Shown here piece by piece: positions 8,212 through 16,947 of a DNA stretch of 64,000 bases. Where the stretch lies: NCBI RefSeq assembly GCF_014172375.1, contig NZ_WNXD01000002.1, positions 1,240,001 to 1,304,000 on the forward strand, given 5' to 3'. How positions within the stretch are numbered: position 1 is the first letter of the stretch; every line of letters starts with the position of its first letter. The notes under the pieces were generated by a model. It was given only the letters and a program-made list of their open reading frames with translations. It was not told the origin of the DNA and made no database searches. The stretch comes from Pedobacter planticolens (GTDB taxonomy: Bacteria > Bacteroidota > Bacteroidia > Sphingobacteriales > Sphingobacteriaceae). A program made the position numbers and the translations under genes.

Positions 8212-8352
8212 GCCGCTGATTGGCAGATTAAGAATTAAATTCATGTCAATCTGAGCTTGTCGAAGATTTTTATATAAGCCCTTCGACAAGCTCAGGATGA
8301 CAATCGATTATGATCCACGTACATGAAAAATTAAAATCTGCGCATCTGCGGC
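8212..8352. repeat. Nested palindromes: GCCGCAGAT family around a GTCGAAG/CTTCGAC unit
   Basis: Outer arms of 18 nt (8212-8229 and 8335-8352, imperfect) enclose an inner pair of 22-nt arms (8244-8265 and 8281-8302, two mismatches) that read TGTCAATCTGAGCTTGTCGAAG and its complement. The outer family recurs at 2980-3018 and the inner core at 7058-7080. This looks like one repeat inserted in another, between the stop codon of the preceding gene and its terminator. Confidence 0.7.
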
Positions 8353-8421
8353 AAGCAAATCAACACCATATTTGCTTATTGTTTAACTTCCAAATTTTTT
8401 TCAAAAAGATAAGCGTAAGAG

Positions 8422-8454
8422 AATCAGCAGTATTTTAAAAATTGCTGGTTTTTT
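8422..8454 (+). terminator. Rho-independent terminator downstream of the deoxyhypusine-synthase-like gene
   Basis: A ten-base-pair stem (8422-8431 with 8441-8450, two G-T pairs) is closed by an A/T loop and followed by a run of six T. It ends transcription about 220 bp after the gene and isolates the respiratory promoter at 8544. Confidence 0.65.
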
Positions 8455-8543
8455 ATCATTTAAAGCAGAAAATCTAATAATTTAGAATGATTATAAATTG
8501 TATTTCAGTGTCATTAATATGTCATTGGTATCTTAATAAATTT

Positions 8544-8551
8544 TACTTTTG
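8544..8551 (+). promoter_or_regulatory. -7 promoter box of the act-cox respiratory cluster
   Basis: TACTTTTG matches TAnnTTTG, with a TTG 16 bp upstream. It would give a leader of about 75 nt before actA. No other good box is seen between the terminator at 8422-8454 and actA. Confidence 0.6.
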
Positions 8552-8632
8552 TTCAAATCTTTCTGAATGGCTTAAGTCAAATCATCATCTAGATTTAAAA
8601 TTAATTTCAAAAAACAGCATAAAATACTCATT

Positions 8633-9922
8633 ATGAGGAATATCTCATTAATTTTTAAGAAAGTTTGGAAGTCAGCATTCGTTTTTGCGTCCTTATCTTT
8701 TTTAATTGTAACTGTTACTCAGGCGCAAGATGTAGTTGAGGGAAGAACATTGTTTAAAGATAAATGTGCTTCTTGCCACGCACTTGACCATGATATTACA
8801 GGTCCAGCGTTAACCGCAAAAGTGAACGAGCTTGATGAAGCGTTTTTAATCCCGTGGATTAAGAATAACGTTGCTTTGATCGCTTCTGGTAATAAACAAG
8901 CTATTGAAGCTTCTAAGTTTTCACCTTCAGAAATGAAAACTTTCCCTACATTAACTGATGATCAAATTAAAAGTATCATCGCTTACGCTAAGGTAGGAGA
9001 ACCTAAGAAAGTTGCAGAAGCAGGTGCTGCTGTAAAAGACGAAGGTACTTCAAGTCTTTCTATTGTTGGTATAATCGCCATCATTATCCTATCTATTATT
9101 GTATTGGTTGTTTTAGGCCGTGCAGTAAAAATGTTAGAGCGTTTAATTCTACAAAAGCAAGGTATCGCAATTGTTGAAGAAGAAGGTGTATCATTAGCTA
9201 CAGGCGTTAGAAGATTATTTAAAAACAAGAAATTTGTTGCTTTCTTCGTATTGTGCTTAATCATTGTATTAGGTTCTTTCGGTTGGATGGGTATGTGGGA
9301 AACGGGTGTACATACGGGTTATCAACCTGTACAACCAATTAAATTCTCACACGAATTGCACGCTGGTATCAATCAAATCGATTGTCAATATTGTCACTCT
9401 GGTGCATTTAAATCAAAAAACTCAACTATTCCTTCGCTTAACGTTTGTATGAACTGTCATAAAAACGTACAAGCTAGAACAGAAGACGGACAGATTTCTC
9501 CAGAAATTCAGAAAATATACAACGCTTTAGGTTACGATGCTGATAAACAGACGTACGATAAAGCTAAAGAAAAACCAATTGAGTGGGTTCGTGTTCACAA
9601 CTTGCCAGATTTTGCTTACTTCAATCACTCTCAACACGTAGTAGTTGGTGAAGCAGCAATCAGAAAAGAAAAAGGTATTGATCCAAAAGATCCAGTATGT
9701 TTCGCTTGCCATGGTCCAGTAAATACAATGGAAGAAATTTATCAGTATTCTCCATTAACCATGAAATGGTGTATCAATTGCCATAAGGATGCAGATATCT
9801 CTGGTAAGAAAAATGATGCTTTCTATGCGAACATCATTGCAGCGCATGAGAAAATTAAAAAAGGCGAAAAAATTACTCCAGCCATGTTAGGTGGTTTAGA
9901 GTGTGGTAAATGCCATTATTAA
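8633..9922 (+). CDS. actA: Alternative complex III subunit ActA, multiheme cytochrome c
   Basis: ActA is the multiheme c-type cytochrome of alternative complex III, which oxidises menaquinol and passes electrons to periplasmic acceptors. The 429-residue chain has an N-terminal signal sequence, a small monoheme domain (CASCH, residues 45-49), two transmembrane helices near residues 143-163 and 200-220, and a C-terminal domain with five further CxxCH motifs (CQYCH, CMNCH, CFACH, CINCH, CGKCH). Both heme regions are therefore periplasmic, with a short basic loop in the cytoplasm. Six heme sites are seen in all. It is the first gene of a 17-kb cluster, preceded by its own terminator and promoter. 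Confidence 0.92.
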   Translation: MRNISLIFKKVWKSAFVFASLSFLIVTVTQAQDVVEGRTLFKDKCASCHALDHDITGPALTAKVNELDEAFLIPWIKNNVALIASGNKQAIEASKFSPSEMKTFPTLTDDQIKSIIAYAKVGEPKKVAEAGAAVKDEGTSSLSIVGIIAIIILSIIVLVVLGRAVKMLERLILQKQGIAIVEEEGVSLATGVRRLFKNKKFVAFFVLCLIIVLGSFGWMGMWETGVHTGYQPVQPIKFSHELHAGINQIDCQYCHSGAFKSKNSTIPSLNVCMNCHKNVQARTEDGQISPEIQKIYNALGYDADKQTYDKAKEKPIEWVRVHNLPDFAYFNHSQHVVVGEAAIRKEKGIDPKDPVCFACHGPVNTMEEIYQYSPLTMKWCINCHKDADISGKKNDAFYANIIAAHEKIKKGEKITPAMLGGLECGKCHY

Positions 9923-9970
9923 TTAATAGAGTTTAGTAAAGAACGTTCGATAAACAGTAATAGAGCTTAA

Positions 9971-12900
9971 ATGGAAAGCAATAAAAAATACTGGAAAGGC
10001 TTAGAGGAGCTTAAAAACACTCCCGCTTTTGTTGAAAACAACAAAAACGAATTTGCAGAGCCACTTCCAATAGAAGATGTTTTAAGTGAAGCAGGATTAA
10101 GTACCGTTACCCCACGCCGCGACTTTTTAAAAGCCTTAGGTTTTGGGTTAGGTGCAGTAACCTTAGCAGCTTGTCAAACAACACCTGTACACAAATCAAT
10201 TCCTTATTTAATTAGACCGGAAGAGGTTGTGCCAGGTATCCCTAACTATTATGTTTCGACTTTTAAAGGTCAAAGCGTATTGGTTAAAACGGTAGTTGGT
10301 AGACCAATTAAAATAGAGGTTAACCCAAATGCTGGTATATTTAGCACAGGTACAGATGCACAAGCGCAAGCTTCAGTGTTAGATTTGTATGATGTATCTA
10401 AATTAAAAGCGCCTTTGCTTAAAAAAGCAGAAACAACTTGGAGTAAATTAGACGAGTTTGTAAAAGGCGAATTAAACAAAGCACAAGCATCAGGTAAAAA
10501 AATCCGTATTGTTTCATCTAGCTTAAATAGCCCATCGGCTAAAGCAGTTGTTGCAGATTTCGCGGTTAAATATCCTACTACAAAACATGTACAATACGAT
10601 GCTGTATCTTATACAGGTATCATCAAAGCAAATGAAAATAGCTTTGGTAAAGCAGTATTGCCAAAATATAACTTTGATAAAGCAGACTTAATTGTAAGTT
10701 TTGCTGCCGATTTCTTAGGAACTTGGATTAGTGGAGAAGAATTTACTGCTCAATATGTTTCTAACAGAAATCATAAATCGTTAGAAAAAGGTAAAATGTC
10801 TCGCCATTTTCAGTTTGAAACCGGAATGAGCTTAACTGGTACTAACGCTGATAGTCGTATTCCGATTAAATTATCTGAAGAAGGACCAGCATTAATTACC
10901 TTATATAATGCAATTACTGGCAGCAATTTAGCTGGTGGCACATTAGGTAACAACACTAATGCCGATAAAGCTTTAAAATTAGTTGCTAAAGAATTACTAC
11001 AGAACAAAGGAAAATCTCTAGTGGTTTCTGGTTCTAATGATGTTTCTACTCAAACTTTAGTAAATGCTATTAACGTTGCTATTGGCAGTTATGGTACTAC
11101 TATCGATTTAGATAATTCGAATAAACGTTACGAAGGTAATGATGCAGAATTTGCAGAATTAATTAATGAAATGAACAGAGGAGAAGTTGCTGCGGTATTC
11201 TTCTTAAATTCAAACCCTGTTTATGATGCAACTAATTCAAAAGCATTTACTGATGCATTAGCTAAAGTAGCTTTAAAAGTTTCTTTCTCAGACAGAGTTG
11301 ATGAAACTTCTGATCTTTGTGATGCTGTTGCTATTACACCTAACTATTTAGAATCATGGGGTGATGCAAATACATACGAAGGTTTCTATTCTATAGTACA
11401 ACCAACAATTAACCCAGTATTTAACTCACGTCAAGCAGAACAAAGTTTATTAATTTGGTCTGATGGAGCTGTTCAAGATTACTACAAATATGTACGTAAC
11501 AATTGGGAAGCTACAGTTTTACCTGCTGCAGGCAAAACTTGGAATGATGTGTTACAAAGCGGAGTAGTTACTTTAACTGCAAAACCTGCTGGCGCTTATA
11601 CATTCGCTCTTTCTTTAGATGCTGTTGCTACTTCAATTGCAAATAGCAGTAAAGCTTTAGCTAAAGGAAATGGAAAAGATACGTTAGAATTACATGTTTA
11701 CGAAAGCATTCCGATGCGTGATGGTAAACATGCTAACAATGCATTCTTACAAGAATTACCTGATCCAGTTTCTAAAGTAACTTGGGATAACTATTTAGCT
11801 ATTTCGCCGAAACAAGCTGAAGCATCTGGTTACAAAGAATTTGATGTTGTTACTATTAAGGATGAAAAAGGAACATCAATTGATTTACCTGTTTTAATTC
11901 AGCCAGGTCAGGCAATGGGTACTGCTTCTGTAGCTTTAGGTTACGGCCGTACTAAAGTTGGTAAAGCTGGAAATAACGTTGGTCAAAACGCTTTCCCTTT
12001 TGTAAGCTTTAACAACGGTACGTTGAAATATGCTACTGTAGTTAAGTTATCAGGAACTGGAAGAACAGATGAGTTAGCGCAAACACAAACGCACTATTCA
12101 TTTGAAGGTAGAAATATTATTCGCGAAGCGAGTTTAAAAGATTACTTAAAAGACCCAGCTGCTGGATCTGGTAATCACCATAAACATAAAGTTTACGATT
12201 TATGGACAACAGATAAATACGAGAAATTAGGTAATGACTGGGTAATGGCAATCGATTTGAATGCTTGTACTGGTTGTGGTTCTTGTATTGTTGCTTGTAA
12301 CGTAGAAAATAATATTCCTGTTGTAGGTAAAGATGAAGTTCGTAGACGTAGAGAAATGCACTGGTTGCGTATCGATCGTTATTACAGCTTTAACGATGAG
12401 AAAACAGGTGAGAATGTAACTGAAGAAAAAGAAATCGCTCACATGAGCAATTTAGATAATGTTTCAGTTGTTCACCAACCCATGTTATGCCAACACTGTG
12501 ATCACGCACCTTGCGAAACAGTTTGTCCGGTATTAGCAACTGTACACTCATCAGATGGTTTAAACCACATGGCTTATAACCGTTGCGTAGGTACACGTTA
12601 TTGCGCAAACAACTGTCCATACAAAGTTCGTCGTTTCAACTGGTTTAACTACTGGAATGATTCACGTTTCGATAACTACTTAAACAATGAGTTTACACAA
12701 TTAGTATTAAATCCTGATGTGACTACACGTTCTCGTGGGGTAATGGAAAAATGCTCTATGTGTATTCAACGTATCCAAGCTGGTAAATTAACAGCTAAAA
12801 TGGAGAAACGTGCACTAAAAGACGGAGATATCAAAATGGCTTGTCAACAAGCTTGTTCAGCTAACGCGATTATCTTCGGCGATAAAAACGATCCAAATTC

Positions 12901-13030
12901 AGAAGTATCGAAATTATTGCGTAGTGAGCGTACCTACTACGTTTTAGAAGAAATCAACGTACAACCAGGTATTGGTTATATGACGAAAATTAGAAATATA
13001 GATTCAGAAACTAAAGAAGTACACGCGTAA
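9971..13030 (+). CDS. actB: Alternative complex III subunit ActB, molybdopterin-oxidoreductase-like plus Fe-S domain
   Basis: This 1019-residue subunit combines a molybdopterin-oxidoreductase-like domain (about 90-740), which in this family carries no molybdenum cofactor, and a four-cluster ferredoxin domain. A twin-arginine signal is visible at residues 49-68 (RRDFLKALGFGLGAVTLAAC), so the folded protein is exported; the final LAAC is also a lipobox, with Cys68 a possible lipid anchor. From about residue 766 the iron-sulfur motifs are CTGCGSCIVAC, CQHCDHAPCETVC, CVGTRYCANNC and CSMCIQRI with a later CQQAC. They fit three [4Fe-4S] and one [3Fe-4S] cluster. Length and order match ActB of Flavobacterium and Rhodothermus. 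It lies between actA and actC with short spacers. Confidence 0.93.
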   Translation: MESNKKYWKGLEELKNTPAFVENNKNEFAEPLPIEDVLSEAGLSTVTPRRDFLKALGFGLGAVTLAACQTTPVHKSIPYLIRPEEVVPGIPNYYVSTFKGQSVLVKTVVGRPIKIEVNPNAGIFSTGTDAQAQASVLDLYDVSKLKAPLLKKAETTWSKLDEFVKGELNKAQASGKKIRIVSSSLNSPSAKAVVADFAVKYPTTKHVQYDAVSYTGIIKANENSFGKAVLPKYNFDKADLIVSFAADFLGTWISGEEFTAQYVSNRNHKSLEKGKMSRHFQFETGMSLTGTNADSRIPIKLSEEGPALITLYNAITGSNLAGGTLGNNTNADKALKLVAKELLQNKGKSLVVSGSNDVSTQTLVNAINVAIGSYGTTIDLDNSNKRYEGNDAEFAELINEMNRGEVAAVFFLNSNPVYDATNSKAFTDALAKVALKVSFSDRVDETSDLCDAVAITPNYLESWGDANTYEGFYSIVQPTINPVFNSRQAEQSLLIWSDGAVQDYYKYVRNNWEATVLPAAGKTWNDVLQSGVVTLTAKPAGAYTFALSLDAVATSIANSSKALAKGNGKDTLELHVYESIPMRDGKHANNAFLQELPDPVSKVTWDNYLAISPKQAEASGYKEFDVVTIKDEKGTSIDLPVLIQPGQAMGTASVALGYGRTKVGKAGNNVGQNAFPFVSFNNGTLKYATVVKLSGTGRTDELAQTQTHYSFEGRNIIREASLKDYLKDPAAGSGNHHKHKVYDLWTTDKYEKLGNDWVMAIDLNACTGCGSCIVACNVENNIPVVGKDEVRRRREMHWLRIDRYYSFNDEKTGENVTEEKEIAHMSNLDNVSVVHQPMLCQHCDHAPCETVCPVLATVHSSDGLNHMAYNRCVGTRYCANNCPYKVRRFNWFNYWNDSRFDNYLNNEFTQLVLNPDVTTRSRGVMEKCSMCIQRIQAGKLTAKMEKRALKDGDIKMACQQACSANAIIFGDKNDPNSEVSKLLRSERTYYVLEEINVQPGIGYMTKIRNIDSETKEVHA

Positions 13031-13053
13031 GCGCATACTTAGCAATATAAATT

Positions 13054-14526
13054 ATGTCAGGACATAACGAATCAATTTTAAGAGAACCATTAATTACCGG
13101 TAAAAACATTACGTATGCTCAAATTACGGATGATATTTTACTACCGGTAGAAAACAAGCCGAACAGGGCTTGGTGGATTGGCTTTATCATCGCACTTTGT
13201 GGTGCTACACTTTGGGTAGTTGCCGTGAGTTATACTTTTTGGTTCGGTATCGGATCATGGGGTTTAAATAAAACAGTTGGATGGGCTTGGGATATCACCG
13301 GTTTCGTATGGTGGGTAGGTATTGGTCACGCAGGAACGCTAATTTCTGCAGTATTACTACTCTTCCGTCAAAATTGGCGTAACTCTATTAACCGTTCTGC
13401 AGAGGCGATGACTATTTTCGCCGTTATCTGCGCCGCAACATACGTAGTATCTCACATGGGTAGACCATGGTTAGCTTATTGGGTATTACCTTTACCAAAT
13501 CAATTTGGTTCACTTTGGGTAAACTTTAACTCGCCATTAGTATGGGATATGTTTGCAATCTCAACTTATTTCTCAGTATCACTATTATTCTGGTATACAG
13601 GCTTATTGCCTGATATCGCGACGATTAGAGATAGAGCAGTAGGTATGCGTAAAAAAGTATATACTGTCCTTTCTTTCGGTTGGGCTGGTAATGTAAAAAC
13701 TTGGCAACGTTTTGAGGCCGTATCTCTAATCTTAGCAGGTATTTCAACTCCACTAGTACTTTCGGTACACACGATTGTATCAATGGACTTTGCAACTTCG
13801 GTAATTCCGGGATGGCATACTACCATTTTCCCTCCATACTTTGTGGCTGGGGCAATTTTCTCAGGCTTTGCGATGGTGTTAACCTTATTATTGGTTGCAC
13901 GTAAAGTATTAGGTTTAGAGAATTATATCACTATGTTCCACATCGAATCGATGAATAAGATTATCATCTTAACAGGTTCAATTGTAGGTGTGGCTTACTT
14001 AACTGAGTTCTTTATCGCTTGGTATTCTGGTTCAGAATACGAGCAATACGCCTTCATTAACCGTTCTACTGGTCCTTATTGGTGGGCATATTGGATGATG
14101 ATGACGTGTAACGTAATCTCTCCGCAGTTGTTATGGTTCAAAAAAATCCGTACCAGCATTGCAGCTACTTGGATATTATCTATTGTTGTAAACATCGGTA
14201 TGTGGTTTGAGCGTTTCGTAATTATTGTAACCTCTTTACACCGTGATTATTTACCATCAAGTTGGGCAATGTTTTATCCAACATGGGTTGATGTAAGTGT
14301 ATTTGTAGGATCAATCGGAGTATTCTTTACCTTATTCTTATTATTCTTAAGAGTATTGCCATCTATCGCGATAGCAGAGGTAAAATTATTACTGAAGAGT
14401 GCGAGTGAGCAATCTAAAATGGAATTAATCAAAGACGGTCACTTGGATAAAGAACAAGTAGCTGAGTACATAGAGTCTTTAGATAAATTTGATAGTGTTA
14501 AACAAGAAGAATACGCAAAAATATAA
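13054..14526 (+). CDS. actC: Alternative complex III subunit ActC, NrfD/PsrC-like quinol-binding membrane protein
   Basis: The 490-residue protein is almost wholly hydrophobic, with about ten transmembrane helices and an extended cytosolic tail rich in charged residues. ActC belongs to the NrfD/PsrC family and holds the menaquinol site on the periplasmic side next to ActB. Conserved-looking family stretches include GIGHAGTLISA and WFGIGSWG in the first helices and WFERFVII near the end. A second NrfD-like subunit, ActF, is encoded downstream, as in other alternative complex III operons. The stop codon lies 2 bp before the start of actD, so translation is probably coupled. Confidence 0.92.
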   Translation: MSGHNESILREPLITGKNITYAQITDDILLPVENKPNRAWWIGFIIALCGATLWVVAVSYTFWFGIGSWGLNKTVGWAWDITGFVWWVGIGHAGTLISAVLLLFRQNWRNSINRSAEAMTIFAVICAATYVVSHMGRPWLAYWVLPLPNQFGSLWVNFNSPLVWDMFAISTYFSVSLLFWYTGLLPDIATIRDRAVGMRKKVYTVLSFGWAGNVKTWQRFEAVSLILAGISTPLVLSVHTIVSMDFATSVIPGWHTTIFPPYFVAGAIFSGFAMVLTLLLVARKVLGLENYITMFHIESMNKIIILTGSIVGVAYLTEFFIAWYSGSEYEQYAFINRSTGPYWWAYWMMMTCNVISPQLLWFKKIRTSIAATWILSIVVNIGMWFERFVIIVTSLHRDYLPSSWAMFYPTWVDVSVFVGSIGVFFTLFLLFLRVLPSIAIAEVKLLLKSASEQSKMELIKDGHLDKEQVAEYIESLDKFDSVKQEEYAKI

Positions 14527-14528
14527 CA

Positions 14529-15065
14529 ATGAGTAATATCAAATATATTTTAGGCAGTTTTGGCGATCCTGATGAAATGATGCATGGCATTGATAAATTA
14601 CAGGAGAACAACATCAAAATTCATGATGTTTATACGCCAATGCCTATACACGGCATTGAAGCCAAATTAGGAGTTAAAAGATCTAGATTAGATATCGCTG
14701 CATTCTTTTTCGGTATTACCGGAACAATGACAATGCTAACTGGAGTTTATTTAGCTACAACAGTAGATTGGCCAATAAACATTGGTGGTAAAACTCACTT
14801 TGCTTTGCCAGATTTTATTCCAATAACTTTTGAGTTAACGATTTTATTTTGTGCTTTTGGCCTAGTAGGATCTTACTATGCATCTACCCACTTGTTTCCG
14901 GGAAGAGCACCAAGAGTAATGGATTTACGTGCAACTGATGATCGTTTTATCATTGCAATTGATGCAAAACAAAATACAGAGCATACTAAAATTGACGAAC
15001 TATTAAAAGGTGCTGGTGCTTTAGAAGTAAAGCATAATGAAAGGAAGTATATTAGCTATGAATAA
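14529..15065 (+). CDS. actD: Alternative complex III subunit ActD (DUF3341)
   Basis: This 178-residue protein has a short N-terminal cytosolic domain, two transmembrane helices (about 53-75 and 95-118) and a cytosolic C-terminal part, as is usual for DUF3341/ActD. ActD has no cofactor and stabilises the complex in the membrane. The family signature HGIEAKLGVKRSRLD lies just before the first helix. Its last codons overlap the start of actE by 8 bp. Confidence 0.9.
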   Translation: MSNIKYILGSFGDPDEMMHGIDKLQENNIKIHDVYTPMPIHGIEAKLGVKRSRLDIAAFFFGITGTMTMLTGVYLATTVDWPINIGGKTHFALPDFIPITFELTILFCAFGLVGSYYASTHLFPGRAPRVMDLRATDDRFIIAIDAKQNTEHTKIDELLKGAGALEVKHNERKYISYE

Positions 15066-15645
15066 GAAGAGTATAGTTTACGGCACATTTATGGTGCTTG
15101 TTACTGTAGTGATGCTTTCAGCTTGTAGAGATAAACGCAGCACAGGCTTAGAGTATGCAAGAAACATGTATGATCCGATTGCTTACAATCAGGATCAACC
15201 AAACAAAAACTTTGCAAATGGAGCAACTGCACAAACTCCACCAGCAAATACAGATCCAATTGGATTTGTAAGATATGAGTACGCTAATACCAAAGAAGGT
15301 TATGAAGCTTCTGCAGCATTAGTGAACCCGTTACCTTTAACAGAAAAGAACCTATTAGAAGGTAAACACTTCTTTACCGTATTCTGTGCTCCTTGTCATG
15401 GAGATAAAGGAGATGGTCAAGGTCATATCGTAAAACTAGATAAAGGTATTTCAGGTGTTCCAGCTTATCATGGTGCTGACGCAGTTTCATCACGTGGTGG
15501 TGCAATGGCAACAATGCCTGCTGGTAAAATTTATCATACTATTATGTATGGTTTAAATGCAATGGGATCTCATGCTTCACAACTTACGCCAACAGAAAGA
15601 TGGAAAGTAGTGATGTATGTTCAACAATTACAAAAAATAAAATAA
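15058..15645 (+). CDS. actE: Alternative complex III subunit ActE, monoheme cytochrome c lipoprotein
   Basis: The start at 15058 is preferred over 15037 because it begins a lipoprotein signal (MNKKSIVYGTFMVLVTVVML followed by SAC) and has an AAAGGAAG ribosome-binding sequence about 10 nt upstream. The mature 195-residue protein holds one heme motif, CAPCHGDKGDGQG, with Met-containing stretches such as ATMPAGK downstream that can supply the sixth ligand. ActE accepts electrons from the ActA hemes or passes them on to the oxidase; the lipid anchor keeps it at the membrane surface. Confidence 0.9.
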   Translation: MNKKSIVYGTFMVLVTVVMLSACRDKRSTGLEYARNMYDPIAYNQDQPNKNFANGATAQTPPANTDPIGFVRYEYANTKEGYEASAALVNPLPLTEKNLLEGKHFFTVFCAPCHGDKGDGQGHIVKLDKGISGVPAYHGADAVSSRGGAMATMPAGKIYHTIMYGLNAMGSHASQLTPTERWKVVMYVQQLQKIK

Positions 15646-15660
15646 GAAAAGCAGATTTAA

Positions 15661-16884
15661 ATGGGAACTCATCATTATAATTTAAGTGAACAATTTGAGT
15701 TTACAGGAAAAGCAAAAATCCTGAGCATCATCGGTATCCTTGTGGGTATTGGAGCGATTGCTTTTGGTTTTATGACTGATGCGCATGAGCGTACTTTCGC
15801 GAACCTGTTACTAATGGCATACTATTTTGCATGTGTATGTATGTCTGGGGCTTTCTTTTTAGCCGTTCAGTTCGTTGCACAAGCAGGTTGGTCTGCATCT
15901 ATACTTCGCGTACCGCAAGCAATGGCAAAGGTTTTACCTTTAGCTGTGATTATCTTATTGGTTGTTGTAGGCTTAGGTTTATATACACATAATTTATATC
16001 ACCATTGGAATGCGCCAGGTATTACTGATCCAAATTCTGCTAACTACGATAAATTGATCGATGGTAAATCGGCATTCTTAAATGTGCCTTTTTTCATGGC
16101 AAGACAGGTTATCTTTTTAGGAGTGTATAGCATTTTTGCTGTGCTTTTATCAAAATGGTCTAACAATGAAGATTTAGAAGGTGGATTAAATTCATACCGT
16201 AAAAGCTTTAAATACTCATGTGTATTTTTAGTAATATATGGTTTTACTACACCAATATTTGCTTTTGATACGATCATGTCATTAGAAGCACATTGGTTTT
16301 CAACTATGTTTGGTTGGTATAACTTTGCTGCAATGTGGGTGAGTAGTTTAGCTACCATTGCTGTAATCATCATTTTATTAAAGAAAGCTGGTTACATGAG
16401 TTGGGTTAACAATAGCCACTTACATAACTTAGGTCAGTTTATTTTCGGTTTCTCTATTTTCTGGACGTATGTATGGTTTGCTCAATTCTTATTGATCTAC
16501 TATGCAAACATGTCTGAAGAGACCGTATACTTCTACAAACGTTTTAATAACTATGAATCTTGGTTCTATATCAATTTAATATTGAACTTCCTTTCTCCAT
16601 TGTTATTATTAATGGATCGTGATAACAAGAGAAGTGAGAATGTATTATTGGGAGTATCTATTGTGGTTCTTTGTGGACACTGGGTAGATTATTACCAAAT
16701 GATTATGCCAGGTGTATTTGAGTTTGGACCAAAAAGTGGAAGTGGATTTGGAATTATAGAAATAGGAACAGCTTTAGGTTTCTTAGGTTTATTTACATTT
16801 ACCGTATTAACTTCGCTAAGTAAAAAACCATTGATTGCTAAAAATCATCCGTTTTTACAAGAAAGTTTAAACCACCATCTATAA
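15661..16884 (+). CDS. actF: Alternative complex III subunit ActF, second NrfD/PsrC-like membrane protein
   Basis: The protein has 407 residues and about ten predicted helices. It is a paralogue of ActC, but shorter and without the charged C-terminal tail. In known complexes ActF packs against ActC and is thought to take part in proton movement. Charged residues inside helices, for example in FALDTIMSLEAHWFSTMFGW-like stretches (read here as FAFDTIMSLEAHWFSTMFGW), agree with that view. It follows actE after 15 bp and precedes coxB, so complex III and oxidase genes are contiguous. Confidence 0.9.
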   Translation: MGTHHYNLSEQFEFTGKAKILSIIGILVGIGAIAFGFMTDAHERTFANLLLMAYYFACVCMSGAFFLAVQFVAQAGWSASILRVPQAMAKVLPLAVIILLVVVGLGLYTHNLYHHWNAPGITDPNSANYDKLIDGKSAFLNVPFFMARQVIFLGVYSIFAVLLSKWSNNEDLEGGLNSYRKSFKYSCVFLVIYGFTTPIFAFDTIMSLEAHWFSTMFGWYNFAAMWVSSLATIAVIIILLKKAGYMSWVNNSHLHNLGQFIFGFSIFWTYVWFAQFLLIYYANMSEETVYFYKRFNNYESWFYINLILNFLSPLLLLMDRDNKRSENVLLGVSIVVLCGHWVDYYQMIMPGVFEFGPKSGSGFGIIEIGTALGFLGLFTFTVLTSLSKKPLIAKNHPFLQESLNHHL

Positions 16885-16947
16885 TAGATAGGGTTTAGGA
16901 TTATATAAATTAATATTATAAAAGTACAGCGTACTACTTTTAAGAAA

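Noticed and set aside
12227..12620. Two minus-strand open frames inside actB
   Set aside because: They lie antisense to the conserved iron-sulfur domain, overlap each other and show no family features; they are shadows of actB.
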